Notes: generated by a model not told the origin, from the letters alone. Positions 17,380-26,741 are shown, counted from the first letter of the stretch. The stretch is DNA of 64,000 nucleotides from Segetibacter sp. 3557_3 (GCF_004354985.1 NZ_SMSK01000001.1:372001-436000); one strand, 5' to 3'. Numbers and translations are program-made.

Positions 17380-18663
17380 ATGTTTAATAAAGTACTTATA
17401 TCTCTTATGCTGATTACGGCTACTACAAAGCTGCTGGCACAAAAGGCAGGCGCTGCGGTGGCTACAGAAATTATTGCCGGGGAAGGTGTAAGTGTAAGAA
17501 AGGTAAGTACGGATAGGGTCATCCATCGCTTTTTCGACACATCGCCGCTCAGTCCTTCGGGCAGGTATCTTGCTCTATTTAGAATGCCTTATGAGAACAA
17601 GTCGCCGAGGGCAGGAGATGCAGGAGAGGTAGTTCTTATCGATATGAAAACGGGCAAAGAAAGCGTAGTCGCACAATCAAGGGGCTGGGAGGTACAGCTA
17701 GGCGCCAATGTGCAATGGGGTAAGTCGGATAGGGAACTTCTTTTTAACGATGTTGATACCACTACCTGGAAAGCATATTGTGTAGTGCTCAATCCGCAAA
17801 CAGGTAAAGCAAGGAAGCTTGATGGAACAATCTTCATGGCTTCAAATGATGGTAAGAAGATAGCAAGCTATAACCTGGTTAATTCGATTTATGCACAAGT
17901 TGGTTATGGGGTTATTATTCCTAAAAACCTGGTCAAGAAAAACCTTGGTCCTGTAGATAATGATGGAATTTACATCACCGATATTGCAAGTGGCAAAACA
18001 AAACGGATTGTTAGCATCGAAGATATCTACGAGAAAACAACACCTTCAATCGCTATCTCTAATCCCCGGGACTACGAATATTATTGTTTCCAGGTAAAAT
18101 GGAACCCGCAGGGAACAAGGTTATTAACAACAGTACAATGGTCCCCGATTGGGGGAGGGCCGAGGTTGCGTTCAGTCATTACCATGCGCCCCAATGGAAC
18201 TGATATACACACCGCGATTACGCCGGAACAATGGGCAAAAGGCGGACATCATATAAACTGGATGCCAGATGGCGAGCATCTTTCGATGAACTTAAACATT
18301 GATGGTAAGGAAGGATTGGAATTGATATCTGTAAAGTATGATGGTACTGGTCTGAAGTCTGTTTTTTCACCAGGATCGGGCCATCCGTCTTTCCATCCAA
18401 AGGCCCTGCCTTTGATTATTACAGATGCTTATCCTGATGAACCGATCACAAAGCGTAACGGTACAGTACCCCTTCGTCTTTTACATACCGATACAAATAG
18501 GGAAGAAAACATAGCAGAAGTTTTTGTATCCAATACAAATGGTGAATTTAGAATAGATCCACACCCGGCATGGGACAAAAGCGGACGCTTTGTTATATTT
18601 AATGGATATGTCGGAAACACACGCAATGTATTTGTAGCTGACCTAAAAAAAATTCTAAAATGA
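17380..18663 (+). CDS. Secreted PD40/TolB-like propeller, PL22-related candidate lyase
   Basis: 427 aa with a signal peptide (LISLMLITATTKLLAQ). The body is a WD40-like/PD40 propeller: FFDTSPLSPSGRYLALFRMP, KIASYNLV, FQVKWNPQGTRLL, HHINWMPDGEHLSMNL, GSGHPSFHPK and DPHPAWDKSGRFVIFNG. The spacing of His residues in the last blades (HHINW, GHPSFHP, DPHPAW) resembles oligogalacturonate lyases of family PL22, which hold a metal by such His. PL22 enzymes usually lack a signal peptide, and sequence alone does not prove lyase activity. It lies 16 bp after the GH-A gene. Beside a GH88/105 enzyme, which needs unsaturated ends as substrate, a lyase would make sense. Confidence 0.6.
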   Translation: MFNKVLISLMLITATTKLLAQKAGAAVATEIIAGEGVSVRKVSTDRVIHRFFDTSPLSPSGRYLALFRMPYENKSPRAGDAGEVVLIDMKTGKESVVAQSRGWEVQLGANVQWGKSDRELLFNDVDTTTWKAYCVVLNPQTGKARKLDGTIFMASNDGKKIASYNLVNSIYAQVGYGVIIPKNLVKKNLGPVDNDGIYITDIASGKTKRIVSIEDIYEKTTPSIAISNPRDYEYYCFQVKWNPQGTRLLTTVQWSPIGGGPRLRSVITMRPNGTDIHTAITPEQWAKGGHHINWMPDGEHLSMNLNIDGKEGLELISVKYDGTGLKSVFSPGSGHPSFHPKALPLIITDAYPDEPITKRNGTVPLRLLHTDTNREENIAEVFVSNTNGEFRIDPHPAWDKSGRFVIFNGYVGNTRNVFVADLKKILK

Positions 18664-18892
18664 AACTTTCAGTGTTAGCCTGTAACCTTAGTGTTGTTGC
18701 AACGACGAACAAAATCAGCTTGGTCCGCTAATCGATGAAGACCATTGGTTTGCCGTCCAGGTGATTGCCCCCCCGTCCGAACGGATTAATGCGGTCGGAC
18801 ATCGGAAGCTGCCATGGAAAGCACATGCTGGTCAACAAAAAACAACAACTGAAATTAGAATTCTTAATCGTCAGCTAAATCGCTATAGCAAA

Positions 18893-20584
18893 ATGAACAA
18901 ACTGCAACAACTTGATTATATAACGATCATCATTTACATGGTGCTGATGGCAGGCATTGGTTTGTTCCTGGGCAAATACATCAAGAACATCAGTGACTAT
19001 TTTAAAGGTGGCAGCGGAGTGTCGTGGGTAGCAGGCGGTATCAGCAACTTCATGACGAAGTTCAGCACCTTTGTATTTGTTGCATACGCAGGCATTGCCT
19101 ACTCCGACGGTATGGTAGCAATTACTTTGATGTGGTCTACAATTTTGCCTTCATTGATCGCAGTATTTGTTTATGCCAAATTATGGAAGCGTGCAGGTAT
19201 CATCAGCCCGGTTGAGTTTCTGGAAACGCGGTACAATGCACCAATAAGGCAAGTCTTTTCATGGAGCGGGGTCTTTCTTAAACTGCTCGACGACATGATC
19301 AAGCTCTACTCAATCGGCATCTTTGTGACGGCAGCATCCGGTATCCCATTTCAAACCGCGGTGATTTATTGTGGTTTGGTCGTTGCCGTTTATACGGTGG
19401 TGGGTGGCTTTCTTGCGGTGATCGTAACCGACGTTGTACAATTTGTAATCCTGTTCTTTTCCACCCTTATCCTGGTACCGCTTGCTTACAATGCTGCGGG
19501 CGGGCTATCCAACATGCAAAGGGTAATTCCGGAGAACATGAGTTTTTTTAACGGACATCGTGGAGTGCCTTTCTTCTTATTGGTGTACTATCTAACGATC
19601 ATCATAAAATACCTGGGAAATTGGACATTCATCCAACGGTTTTACAGCGCCCGGTCGGAGGAAGATGGCAAAAAAATTGGTTGGCTTTCAGCCGGGTTGT
19701 TCCTCGTTTTTCCCGTGATATTTTTGTTTCCTTCCGTCGCCGCCAGGGTTATACTTCCTGACTTAAAAAATCCTGAGATGGCCTATGTTGCTCTATGTCT
19801 GAAGTTGCTGCCATCGGGTATCATGGGATTGATGATTGCAGCAATGTTCGCCGCGACAATGTCGGTGCTTAGTGCCGAGTTTAACGTTACCGCAAGTGTG
19901 CTTACCCGCGACATCTACCAACGCTTGTTTAGAAAAAACGCACAACCAACGGAAACGCTTTGGGTAGCCAGGATCATGACGATGGCCGTTGGTGTTATTG
20001 TAGCCACCGGCGCCTTATACGTTGAAAAGTTAGGTGGTGCGTTCCAGGTGAATCAATACCTCTCGGGCATATTCGCTATCCCGATGATTATACCGGTAAT
20101 AATGGGTGTGATATTCTGGCGTCCGCAACCATGGGGTGCCATTGCTTCAATGGTAATTGGTATTGGTGTTGGCAGCCTGCTGAATGCCAGTAAGCTCTTT
20201 AGTTGGGAAATGGCAACATTAATCGAAGTGGTGGTTTGTATTGTGGTGTTCCTGGCCTCCGGATTTGTTCCTTCAAAGGATGGGGCCTACAACAAGCGGG
20301 TTATTGCCTTTTTCAAAAAGCTGGCTACACCGGCGCCCGAAGCTGATGCGACCGATAATGCAGTGATCAGCGGGCTGATGTCGTTGTATGCAATTGCATT
20401 TATAGTAACGGGGGCTATGTTTATCGTAATGGGGATCCCTTCTGCGGCCACAATGAGCGGTAAGCTTGCAATAGGCTCTGGTGTATTATGCCTGATAGGT
20501 GCAGCCGTTTTTTATTCAAACCGGGTTAGAAAGGGTACACCAATAAGGGTGGAGTCAAAATCAGAACAACTGTTGGAGCAGTAA
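18893..20584 (+). CDS. Sodium:solute symporter (SSS family)
   Basis: 563 aa from ATG 18893, chosen because the first membrane helix follows at once (DYITIIIYMVLMAGIGLFLG); an in-frame ATG at 18761 would add 44 polar residues. About 13-14 hydrophobic segments are present, with SSS family features such as ISDYFKGGSGVSWVAGGIS near the N-terminus, IISPVEFLETRYN and AAMFAATMSVLSAEFNVTASVLTRDIY. SSS proteins use a Na+ gradient to import sugars or sugar acids. Its place between periplasmic glycosidases and cytoplasmic glucuronate enzymes points to a uronate or a short uronide as substrate. That is inferred from context. Confidence 0.9.
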   Translation: MNKLQQLDYITIIIYMVLMAGIGLFLGKYIKNISDYFKGGSGVSWVAGGISNFMTKFSTFVFVAYAGIAYSDGMVAITLMWSTILPSLIAVFVYAKLWKRAGIISPVEFLETRYNAPIRQVFSWSGVFLKLLDDMIKLYSIGIFVTAASGIPFQTAVIYCGLVVAVYTVVGGFLAVIVTDVVQFVILFFSTLILVPLAYNAAGGLSNMQRVIPENMSFFNGHRGVPFFLLVYYLTIIIKYLGNWTFIQRFYSARSEEDGKKIGWLSAGLFLVFPVIFLFPSVAARVILPDLKNPEMAYVALCLKLLPSGIMGLMIAAMFAATMSVLSAEFNVTASVLTRDIYQRLFRKNAQPTETLWVARIMTMAVGVIVATGALYVEKLGGAFQVNQYLSGIFAIPMIIPVIMGVIFWRPQPWGAIASMVIGIGVGSLLNASKLFSWEMATLIEVVVCIVVFLASGFVPSKDGAYNKRVIAFFKKLATPAPEADATDNAVISGLMSLYAIAFIVTGAMFIVMGIPSAATMSGKLAIGSGVLCLIGAAVFYSNRVRKGTPIRVESKSEQLLEQ

Positions 20585-20601
20585 GCCGTAATAATCGCCT
20601 T

Positions 20602-22149
20602 ATGAAAACAATGAAACAATCAGTAGGAGAAGAGATGTTATCCATATGCACGATGTGTTTGCTGCTGGTTTGCCTTACAATGATACTACTGCCGGCCCAT
20701 GGAGATGCGCAAAACATCGACACCTCACGTAACCGTGTGATTACAGATCTAAAGGTTCCTTTTGCACTGATCGGTTCAATAAAGCCCAGGTCAACCAACG
20801 AAATACAATCTTCCAACTGGATCCTGGGTTGCGAAACGCTCGACCGCGATATGACGGATTATGAGCAGTACAAAGCATACATCGCTCCGTTGGGCATAAA
20901 ACGTTTGCGCATGCAGGCGGGATGGGCAAAAACGGAAAAGACCAAAGGTGTTTACGATTGGGCATGGTTGGATAACATCATCAACGACGCTGCAAAGCAG
21001 GGCTTTCAACCCTGGTTGGAGACCGGCTACGGTAACCCGCTTTACGAAGGTGGTGGTGGCATAACCCTTAGCGGTGGAATACCTACCTCGGCAGTTGCTT
21101 TAAAGGCATGGGACAAGTGGGTTGATGCCCTGGTGAAACGCTACAAGGATAAAGTAAAAGACTGGGAGATTTGGAATGAGCCAAACTTTGGAGATAATGA
21201 AATCAACCGCCCGGAATTGGTCGCAGCACTCAATATCAGGACGGCTGAAATCATTAAAAAAAATCAGCCTGCAGCAACGATTTCTGGTCTTGCCATGGGC
21301 CATATCAGCCTTGACTATGCTGATGCTTTCTTTAGGGTCATTCACCAGAAGAAGAAAATGAACTTGTTCGATAACATGACCTATCACGACTATGTGTATA
21401 ATCCTGACGCCAACTACGGGCATGTGGGGGATCTAAGGCGGGTACTGGACAAATATGCACCACAGGTGAAACTGAGACAGGGCGAAAACGGTTCACCTTC
21501 ATTCGGTGGACCGAACCGGGGCGCGATAGGCGATTACGATTGGACGGAACTGTCGCAGGCAAAATGGAACATCAGGCGAATGCTGGGTGATCTTGGTCAC
21601 GACATAGAGTCAAGTATCCTCGGGATAATCGATATGAACTATCCTAAAACCGGGCCCATCACCAGGATGAATGTCAAAGGCATAATAGAGTCCGACTCTA
21701 CGAAAAGGGCAATCCGGCCAAAGATGGCCTATTATGCCATGCAAAATGTTGCAGCGATTTTCGATCACTCACTTCAACGCTTAAAAGATCTGCACCCAAC
21801 CTTTAATGCCGATCCCCGGGTGGATACTTTGGAACACAGGTATGCCAAAAACACCGACAGAAGCATTTCGGTTTATGGGTACGAAAAAATCAGTACAAAA
21901 ATGCAACTGTATTCCATCTGGAACGATGAGTATATACCAACAAATAGCAACACAACAAGAAACATCACCCTCACCTTTCTAAATGCCAATTTTAGTGAGC
22001 CCGTTTATGTTGATCTGATTACGGGTGCGGTATTCGAAATTCCGTCTGGCAACTGGACGAGGAAGGGCAATAAGTACACTTTCAAAGACATGCCGATATA
22101 CGATTCACCCATCCTGATTGCTGATAAAAGTTTAATACCAACCCGATAA
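20602..22149 (+). CDS. Secreted clan GH-A glycoside hydrolase, second paralogue
   Basis: 515 aa, or 504 if translation begins at ATG 20635, which lies closer to the hydrophobic core (CLLLVCLTMILLPAHGDAQ). It has the same architecture as the protein at 15948: acid/base Glu in DWEIWNEPN at about 193, nucleophile Glu in LRQGENGSPS at about 295, and the phrase GCETLDRDMTDYEQY matching GGETLDRNYTDYQSY. The proteins are clearly homologous but not near-identical, so both are kept for different linkages or are an old duplication. GH39-like is the best family guess. It lies 17 bp after the symporter and 13 bp before uxaC, within one operon. Confidence 0.75.
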   Translation: MKTMKQSVGEEMLSICTMCLLLVCLTMILLPAHGDAQNIDTSRNRVITDLKVPFALIGSIKPRSTNEIQSSNWILGCETLDRDMTDYEQYKAYIAPLGIKRLRMQAGWAKTEKTKGVYDWAWLDNIINDAAKQGFQPWLETGYGNPLYEGGGGITLSGGIPTSAVALKAWDKWVDALVKRYKDKVKDWEIWNEPNFGDNEINRPELVAALNIRTAEIIKKNQPAATISGLAMGHISLDYADAFFRVIHQKKKMNLFDNMTYHDYVYNPDANYGHVGDLRRVLDKYAPQVKLRQGENGSPSFGGPNRGAIGDYDWTELSQAKWNIRRMLGDLGHDIESSILGIIDMNYPKTGPITRMNVKGIIESDSTKRAIRPKMAYYAMQNVAAIFDHSLQRLKDLHPTFNADPRVDTLEHRYAKNTDRSISVYGYEKISTKMQLYSIWNDEYIPTNSNTTRNITLTFLNANFSEPVYVDLITGAVFEIPSGNWTRKGNKYTFKDMPIYDSPILIADKSLIPTR

Positions 22150-22162
22150 ACGGATTAACCAG

Positions 22163-23566
22163 ATGAAACCATTTAACGACAATGACTTCCTGTTGATGAA
22201 CGATTATGGTAAGCGATTGTACCATGAGATCGCAGCGTCATTGCCAGTTATCGATCCACATAACCATATCGATGCCGGTGCACTGGCTACCAATAAAAAG
22301 TTTGAGAATATCTACCAGCTTTGGGTGCATCACGACCCGTATAAACATAGGGCAATGCGTATATACGGAATACCTGAAGATCTGGTTACAGGCTCCGGTC
22401 CCGATTACGAGAAGTTTGTTGCCTGGGCGACATGTTTACCAGCTACGGTAGGTAACCCCCTATTTCATTGGTCGTGCATGGAACTAAAAACCCTGTTTGG
22501 AATCACAGACATACTCACCCCCCAAAATGCACAACAGGTTTGGGACACAGCGAACAACTTACTGCAACAGGATAAGTTTTCAGCCCTGGGGATTGTAAAA
22601 GGCTTTGGCGTAGAAATGCTTTGTACATCGGATGATTTAAACGATTCGCTTGAACATCATATTCAATTGGCAAAGCAACAACCAGGCGTAACCTGCCTGC
22701 CTTCGTTGCGTGCAGACAGCATCCTGGCGTTTGATCAACCATCATTTAAAGGCTGGTTGCAACAACTGCAGGCACAATCGACTATTGATGTAGTTGACCT
22801 GCAAACGTATACCGATGCTATCGTCAACCGCCTTAACTTCTTTCATCAGGCAGGATGCTTGTTAAGCGACCATTCGCTGGATAGTGGTTTCACATACACG
22901 ACCTGCGACAGCAATTCAGCCGCACGGCTCTTTCAACGGTTGTTATCAAATGAGCCACTTACAACCGATGAGATGGTTCGCCTTCAATCATACCTCCTGT
23001 ACTTTCTAGGTAATGAGTACGCAAAGCGCAAGTGGAAGATGCAGTTGCATATTGGTGCCTACCGGTATACGAGCTCTGTACTAAGAAGCAAAGTGGGACC
23101 TGCAGGAGGATATGCCTGTATTGGCAATACGGTTGATGTTCAATCGCTCACCCATTTGTTAGATGATCTCGATAAGGATGGTGGTTTACCCAAAACAATT
23201 TTGTACACGTTAAACCCGGCCGACAACGACGTGTTTGCTTCGCTAACCGGTTCCTATAGTGAAGGCGGTGTGCAGGCAAAAATTCAATTTGGCCCCGCAT
23301 GGTGGTATAACGATCACCACGAGGGTATACTCAGGCAACTAAATGCACTGAGCAGTTTCGGACTGTTAAGTACTGCAATAGGCATGACTACCGATTCCAG
23401 AAGTTTAGTTTCTTTTATCAGGCACCAATACTACCGCCGCATACTTTGTAGTCTCCTGGGCAGCTGGGTAGAAGAAGGGAGACTCCCCGACGATTGGATA
23501 CTGTTATCAACGATGGTGAAAAATATCTCTTACAACAACATAAAAAGCTGGATAAAAAATGACTGA
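22163..23566 (+). CDS. uxaC: Glucuronate isomerase
   Basis: 467 aa, the usual length. UxaC interconverts D-glucuronate and D-fructuronate (or galacturonate and tagaturonate) in the cytoplasm. Hallmarks are VIDPHNHIDAG near residue 30, LWVHHDPYKHRAMRIYGI, CTSDDLNDSLEHH, MQLHIGAYRYTSS and WWYNDHHEGILRQL near the C-terminus. The gene overlaps the next one by 8 bp, which suggests coupled translation. It is the first of three steps toward 2-keto-3-deoxygluconate encoded here and is the best evidence that the polysaccharide carries uronic acid. Confidence 0.95.
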   Translation: MKPFNDNDFLLMNDYGKRLYHEIAASLPVIDPHNHIDAGALATNKKFENIYQLWVHHDPYKHRAMRIYGIPEDLVTGSGPDYEKFVAWATCLPATVGNPLFHWSCMELKTLFGITDILTPQNAQQVWDTANNLLQQDKFSALGIVKGFGVEMLCTSDDLNDSLEHHIQLAKQQPGVTCLPSLRADSILAFDQPSFKGWLQQLQAQSTIDVVDLQTYTDAIVNRLNFFHQAGCLLSDHSLDSGFTYTTCDSNSAARLFQRLLSNEPLTTDEMVRLQSYLLYFLGNEYAKRKWKMQLHIGAYRYTSSVLRSKVGPAGGYACIGNTVDVQSLTHLLDDLDKDGGLPKTILYTLNPADNDVFASLTGSYSEGGVQAKIQFGPAWWYNDHHEGILRQLNALSSFGLLSTAIGMTTDSRSLVSFIRHQYYRRILCSLLGSWVEEGRLPDDWILLSTMVKNISYNNIKSWIKND

Positions 23567-24401
23567 TACACCAAAAAATAAAGTAGCCGTTGTGACCGGT
23601 GCCGGGGGTACACTCTGTTCGGTAATGGCGATAAACTTAGCAGCACAAGGTTACAAGGTGGCTTTGCTGGGAAGAGATATGGGAAAACTGAAAGCAGTAG
23701 AGGAGGAGATCATCGCAAAAGGAGGTACTGCTATTTCGGTTAGTACCGATGTGGCTGATGAAGCTGCCGTTAAGGCTGCCAGAAACACCATCGAACAAGA
23801 ACTCGGCACCTGTTCTGTTTTAATAAATGGTGCAGGAGGCAATCAGCCTGATGCCCTGACCAACATAACCGAATTTGATGAGCGGGAGTTGTTGGATGAT
23901 GGAATAGTAAAGGGGTTTTTTAACCTCAGCATGGATGTCTTTGGAAATGTCATAAAAGTCAACACCATGGGTACGGTAATACCCTGCTTTGTTTTTGGCA
24001 GGTCCATGGCAAGGCAAAAACAAGGTGTGATCATCAATGTTGCATCTATGAATAGTTATCGCCCACTTTCTAAGGTCGGCGCATATGGCATCGCGAAGGC
24101 AGGCATTGCAAACTTCACGCAATGGCTTGCTGCATATCTCGCACCTGCCAACATAAGGGTTAATGCAATTGCCCCCGGCTTCTTTCTCAACGACCGGAGC
24201 CGTAAGATCATGTTTAATGAAGATGGCAGTCACACCGCAAGGGCAAAGAGTGTTTTGTCGCACACCCCTATGAAACGTTTTGGCGAAGCGCCCGAATTGA
24301 TCGGTTGTATGAATTGGTTGATCAGTGATGAAGCCGCAGGATTTGTTACCGGAACGGTGATACCGATTGATGGCGGTTTCTTATCAAGTTCAGGAGTATA
24401 G
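23559..24401 (+). CDS. SDR-family D-mannonate oxidoreductase (fructuronate reductase)
   Basis: 280 aa. Short-chain dehydrogenase: nucleotide-binding VVTGAGGTLCSVMA at the N-terminus, NGAGGNQPDAL, and the catalytic Ser with YGIAK (Tyr and Lys) in VASMNSYRPLSKVGAYGIAK. The long insertion with DDGIVKGFFNLSMDVFGNV is typical of the SDR mannonate oxidoreductase group, which reduces fructuronate to D-mannonate in place of the larger UxuB. Position between uxaC and a mannonate dehydratase agrees. 2-keto-3-deoxygluconate dehydrogenase-like activity is a less likely alternative. Confidence 0.85.
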   Translation: MTDTPKNKVAVVTGAGGTLCSVMAINLAAQGYKVALLGRDMGKLKAVEEEIIAKGGTAISVSTDVADEAAVKAARNTIEQELGTCSVLINGAGGNQPDALTNITEFDERELLDDGIVKGFFNLSMDVFGNVIKVNTMGTVIPCFVFGRSMARQKQGVIINVASMNSYRPLSKVGAYGIAKAGIANFTQWLAAYLAPANIRVNAIAPGFFLNDRSRKIMFNEDGSHTARAKSVLSHTPMKRFGEAPELIGCMNWLISDEAAGFVTGTVIPIDGGFLSSSGV

Positions 24402-24435
24402 TAATCAAAATATTTAACCCATAAAATTTTAAGCC

Positions 24436-25179
24436 ATGAGTGTCGATCAGTATAAAAAGGAAGTAGGAATGATGAATCTTGAAAAGCTAATCGAATCCAG
24501 GGAAACCATTTCCGATGCCACTTTCCCCATTAGTGATAAGGAGTTGTTGTATCGTTTCGAGAAGCTATATACAGGTGCATTAAATGATGTGCTTCGCGAG
24601 TTTTGCTTATTAGACCAGGCGCTGCCAGGTCACATTATTCCATTGCGCGAATACCGCACGGTTGCAGGGTTTGCCTTTACGGTTAAGAGTTCACCCAATG
24701 TACAGGTAACCGGTGAAATGGAATTTCGCACCCATATGCTAGATGCGATGCATGAAGACGCCTTTGTTGTTTGGGATACCAGCCGCGATAAAAAAGCAAC
24801 GCTTTGGGGCGGTGTAATGACCGCAACGGCAAAGGGTAAAAAGTTGAAGGCAGCTTGCATTGATGGTGGCATTCGCGACACCCACCAGATTCTGGAAGCC
24901 GACTTTCCTGTCTTTTACGAATATCGTATTTCAAACGGCAGTCTTGGGCGTTGCCTGATTACGCATTACCAAATTCCAATTAAAATAGGCGATGTTACCA
25001 TAAAGCCAGGCGACGTTGTTGTTGGTGATATTGATGGGGTTTTAGTTGTGCCGCGTGATATTGCCTACGATGTATTACTCCGTGCTGAGGAAATCAAGGA
25101 GAACGAGAAAAAGATATTTGGCTGGGTGGCAGAAGGTCAGACTGTACATGAAATAACAGAAAAGGGCGGCTACTTTTAG
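24436..25179 (+). CDS. Cytoplasmic RraA-like protein, candidate 2-keto-acid aldolase
   Basis: 247 aa, no signal peptide. RraA/HMG-aldolase fold: YTGALNDVLREF, RTVAGFAFTVKSSPN, WGGVMTATAKGKKLKAACID, GGIRDTHQI, and GDVVVGDIDGVLVVPRD. The Arg-Asp of GIRDTH corresponds to the pair that binds pyruvate and metal in class II 4-hydroxy-4-methyl-2-oxoglutarate aldolases. It starts 34 bp after the SDR gene, between it and mannonate dehydratase. No KDG kinase or KDPG aldolase is in the window, so direct retro-aldol cleavage of KDG by this protein is an attractive but unproven idea. Family is sure, function is not. Confidence 0.8.
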   Translation: MSVDQYKKEVGMMNLEKLIESRETISDATFPISDKELLYRFEKLYTGALNDVLREFCLLDQALPGHIIPLREYRTVAGFAFTVKSSPNVQVTGEMEFRTHMLDAMHEDAFVVWDTSRDKKATLWGGVMTATAKGKKLKAACIDGGIRDTHQILEADFPVFYEYRISNGSLGRCLITHYQIPIKIGDVTIKPGDVVVGDIDGVLVVPRDIAYDVLLRAEEIKENEKKIFGWVAEGQTVHEITEKGGYF

Positions 25180-25724
25180 CCAATTGTAACCTGTAGTGAG
25201 CAGGGATATTTTTTTGGGGTAAACAGTTGTACGCTAATCAACATCGTTGTGCGTGCTCAGTCCCAAAGCCTTGGGCACTCAATTGTACCGCAAAAAATAA
25301 TACTCAGAAAGCAGCGGTGACCATTCTTGTTGCACGATGATAAAGGGATGAGTGTCGTTTAGTTAATTCTTTTTTTTGGACCAGGCCGTCATATTTCTAT
25401 TTGGCATCCTTGCGTCGCACTCCCGTCCGAATGGCTTCAGCCGGGCGGGCTTGTACTGCAGTTTCAATATTCCCCTTTAACGCAGTGCGAAGCTTAACTA
25501 CATGGCATTGACAAAGAATTAACAAGAGAATTATCGTTGCCATTGCGTTCTAGACCCGCTACACCATGGAGGCAGTGGGTCGTTGCGCAGGGCAACGATA
25601 AATCATCGAAGTGCCTCAGACGGGTACCAAAAGAAACAATATCTTTTGATTACGGTATATAAATCAGTGTCGTCACATGCGTTTGAGACGCAGATTTTTT
25701 GATAGAACATGTTATACCAGCACC
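25180..25724. other. 545-bp gap within the PUL with dispersed repeat segments
   Basis: No gene. Positions 25240-25251 carry AACATCGTTGTG (also at 14695), and 25262-25275 is a small palindrome CCCAA-AGCC-TTGGG. Positions 25371-25436 carry a composite element (TTTTTTGGACCAGGC, 10 nt, CTATTTGGC, then TTGCGTCGCACTC) shared in order and spacing with 52505-52570. The mannonate dehydratase gene may have its own promoter here. Confidence 0.5.
25371..25436 (+). repeat. Dispersed intergenic element, copy A
   Basis: Contains three blocks, TTTTTTGGACCAGGC, CTATTTGGC and TTGCGTCGCACTC, in the same order as copy B at 52505-52570. The 10 bp between the first two blocks differ in sequence. Not in a gene in either place. 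Confidence 0.6.
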
Positions 25725-26741
25725 ATGCAATTATCGTTTTTATTTTTTGGCAATAAGCCCGATGAAAAGTTCCAGCTATGCAGCCAGATGGGCATTGGCC
25801 ATGCAATAGCAAAGCTGGCTCCGGAACTTACGGGTGATTTGCCACCATGGGACTATGATTCCTTTGCCAGGTCAAAAGCTGTTTACGAAGAACAAGGTTT
25901 CGAGCTGACAGGGCTAGAAGGCGACCAGATGGATATGACACGCATCAAACTCGGACTTCCGGGGAGGGAACAAGACGTTGACTTGTATTGCCGGATGCTG
26001 GAAAACATGGGCCGGCTGAACGTAAACCTGATCTGCTACAATTTTATGTATACAGGCTGGTATCGTACACATAAGGCAATTCGTGAACGCGGTGGCGCAC
26101 TGGTGAGTGGCTTTTCGTACGAGGCGGCCTTAAAGGAGCCCGATAACAAATATGCACCGGTAAGTGAAAGCCAGGTGTGGGACAACTATCATTGGTTTAT
26201 TGAGCAGGTGATGCCCGTGGCTGAAAGGAGCGGGGTGAAGATGGCGTTGCACCCCGATGATCCGCCAATTAGCCCGGTCAATGGTATCGGGAGAATACTG
26301 ACCTCTGCCGACGCGATCAGAAGGGCATTATCCTTTTCCGATAGCCCATCGCATGGCCTTACATTTTGCCAGGGCACCTATACGACCATGAACGAAGATG
26401 TACGAAGCTTAATTCACGAATTTGGAAGCAGCAAGAAAATCTTTTTTGTACACATTCGTGATGTTGTTGGTACACCAACAAAGTTCAGGGAAACTTTTCA
26501 CGACAATGGTCCCACGAACATGTTCGATATGATGAAGGCGTATAAGGAAGTGGGCTTTGATGGTCCGCTTCGTTCGGATCATGTGCCAACAATGGCAGGT
26601 GAAAACAATGAACACGCGGGTTACGAAATGAAAGGTAGCCTCTTTGGAATTGGGTACATAAAGGGCTTGCTGGACGCGTTAGATGGAGAGAAGACGCCGG
26701 CACCGAGTCATGATCAAACCTACGTTGAAAATCTATTTTAA
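25725..26741 (+). CDS. uxuA: Mannonate dehydratase
   Basis: 338 aa from ATG 25725; the in-frame ATG at 25677 would add a basic stretch not expected in the family. UxuA dehydrates D-mannonate to 2-keto-3-deoxygluconate. Metal-site and family motifs include MALHPDDPPISP, GLTFCQGTYTT, FFVHIRDVVGTP with NGPTNMFDMM, and LRSDHVPTM. The xylose-isomerase-like TIM barrel is complete. It follows the RraA-like gene after 545 bp, so it may be a separate transcript, but it completes the glucuronate branch started by uxaC. Confidence 0.9.
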   Translation: MQLSFLFFGNKPDEKFQLCSQMGIGHAIAKLAPELTGDLPPWDYDSFARSKAVYEEQGFELTGLEGDQMDMTRIKLGLPGREQDVDLYCRMLENMGRLNVNLICYNFMYTGWYRTHKAIRERGGALVSGFSYEAALKEPDNKYAPVSESQVWDNYHWFIEQVMPVAERSGVKMALHPDDPPISPVNGIGRILTSADAIRRALSFSDSPSHGLTFCQGTYTTMNEDVRSLIHEFGSSKKIFFVHIRDVVGTPTKFRETFHDNGPTNMFDMMKAYKEVGFDGPLRSDHVPTMAGENNEHAGYEMKGSLFGIGYIKGLLDALDGEKTPAPSHDQTYVENLF

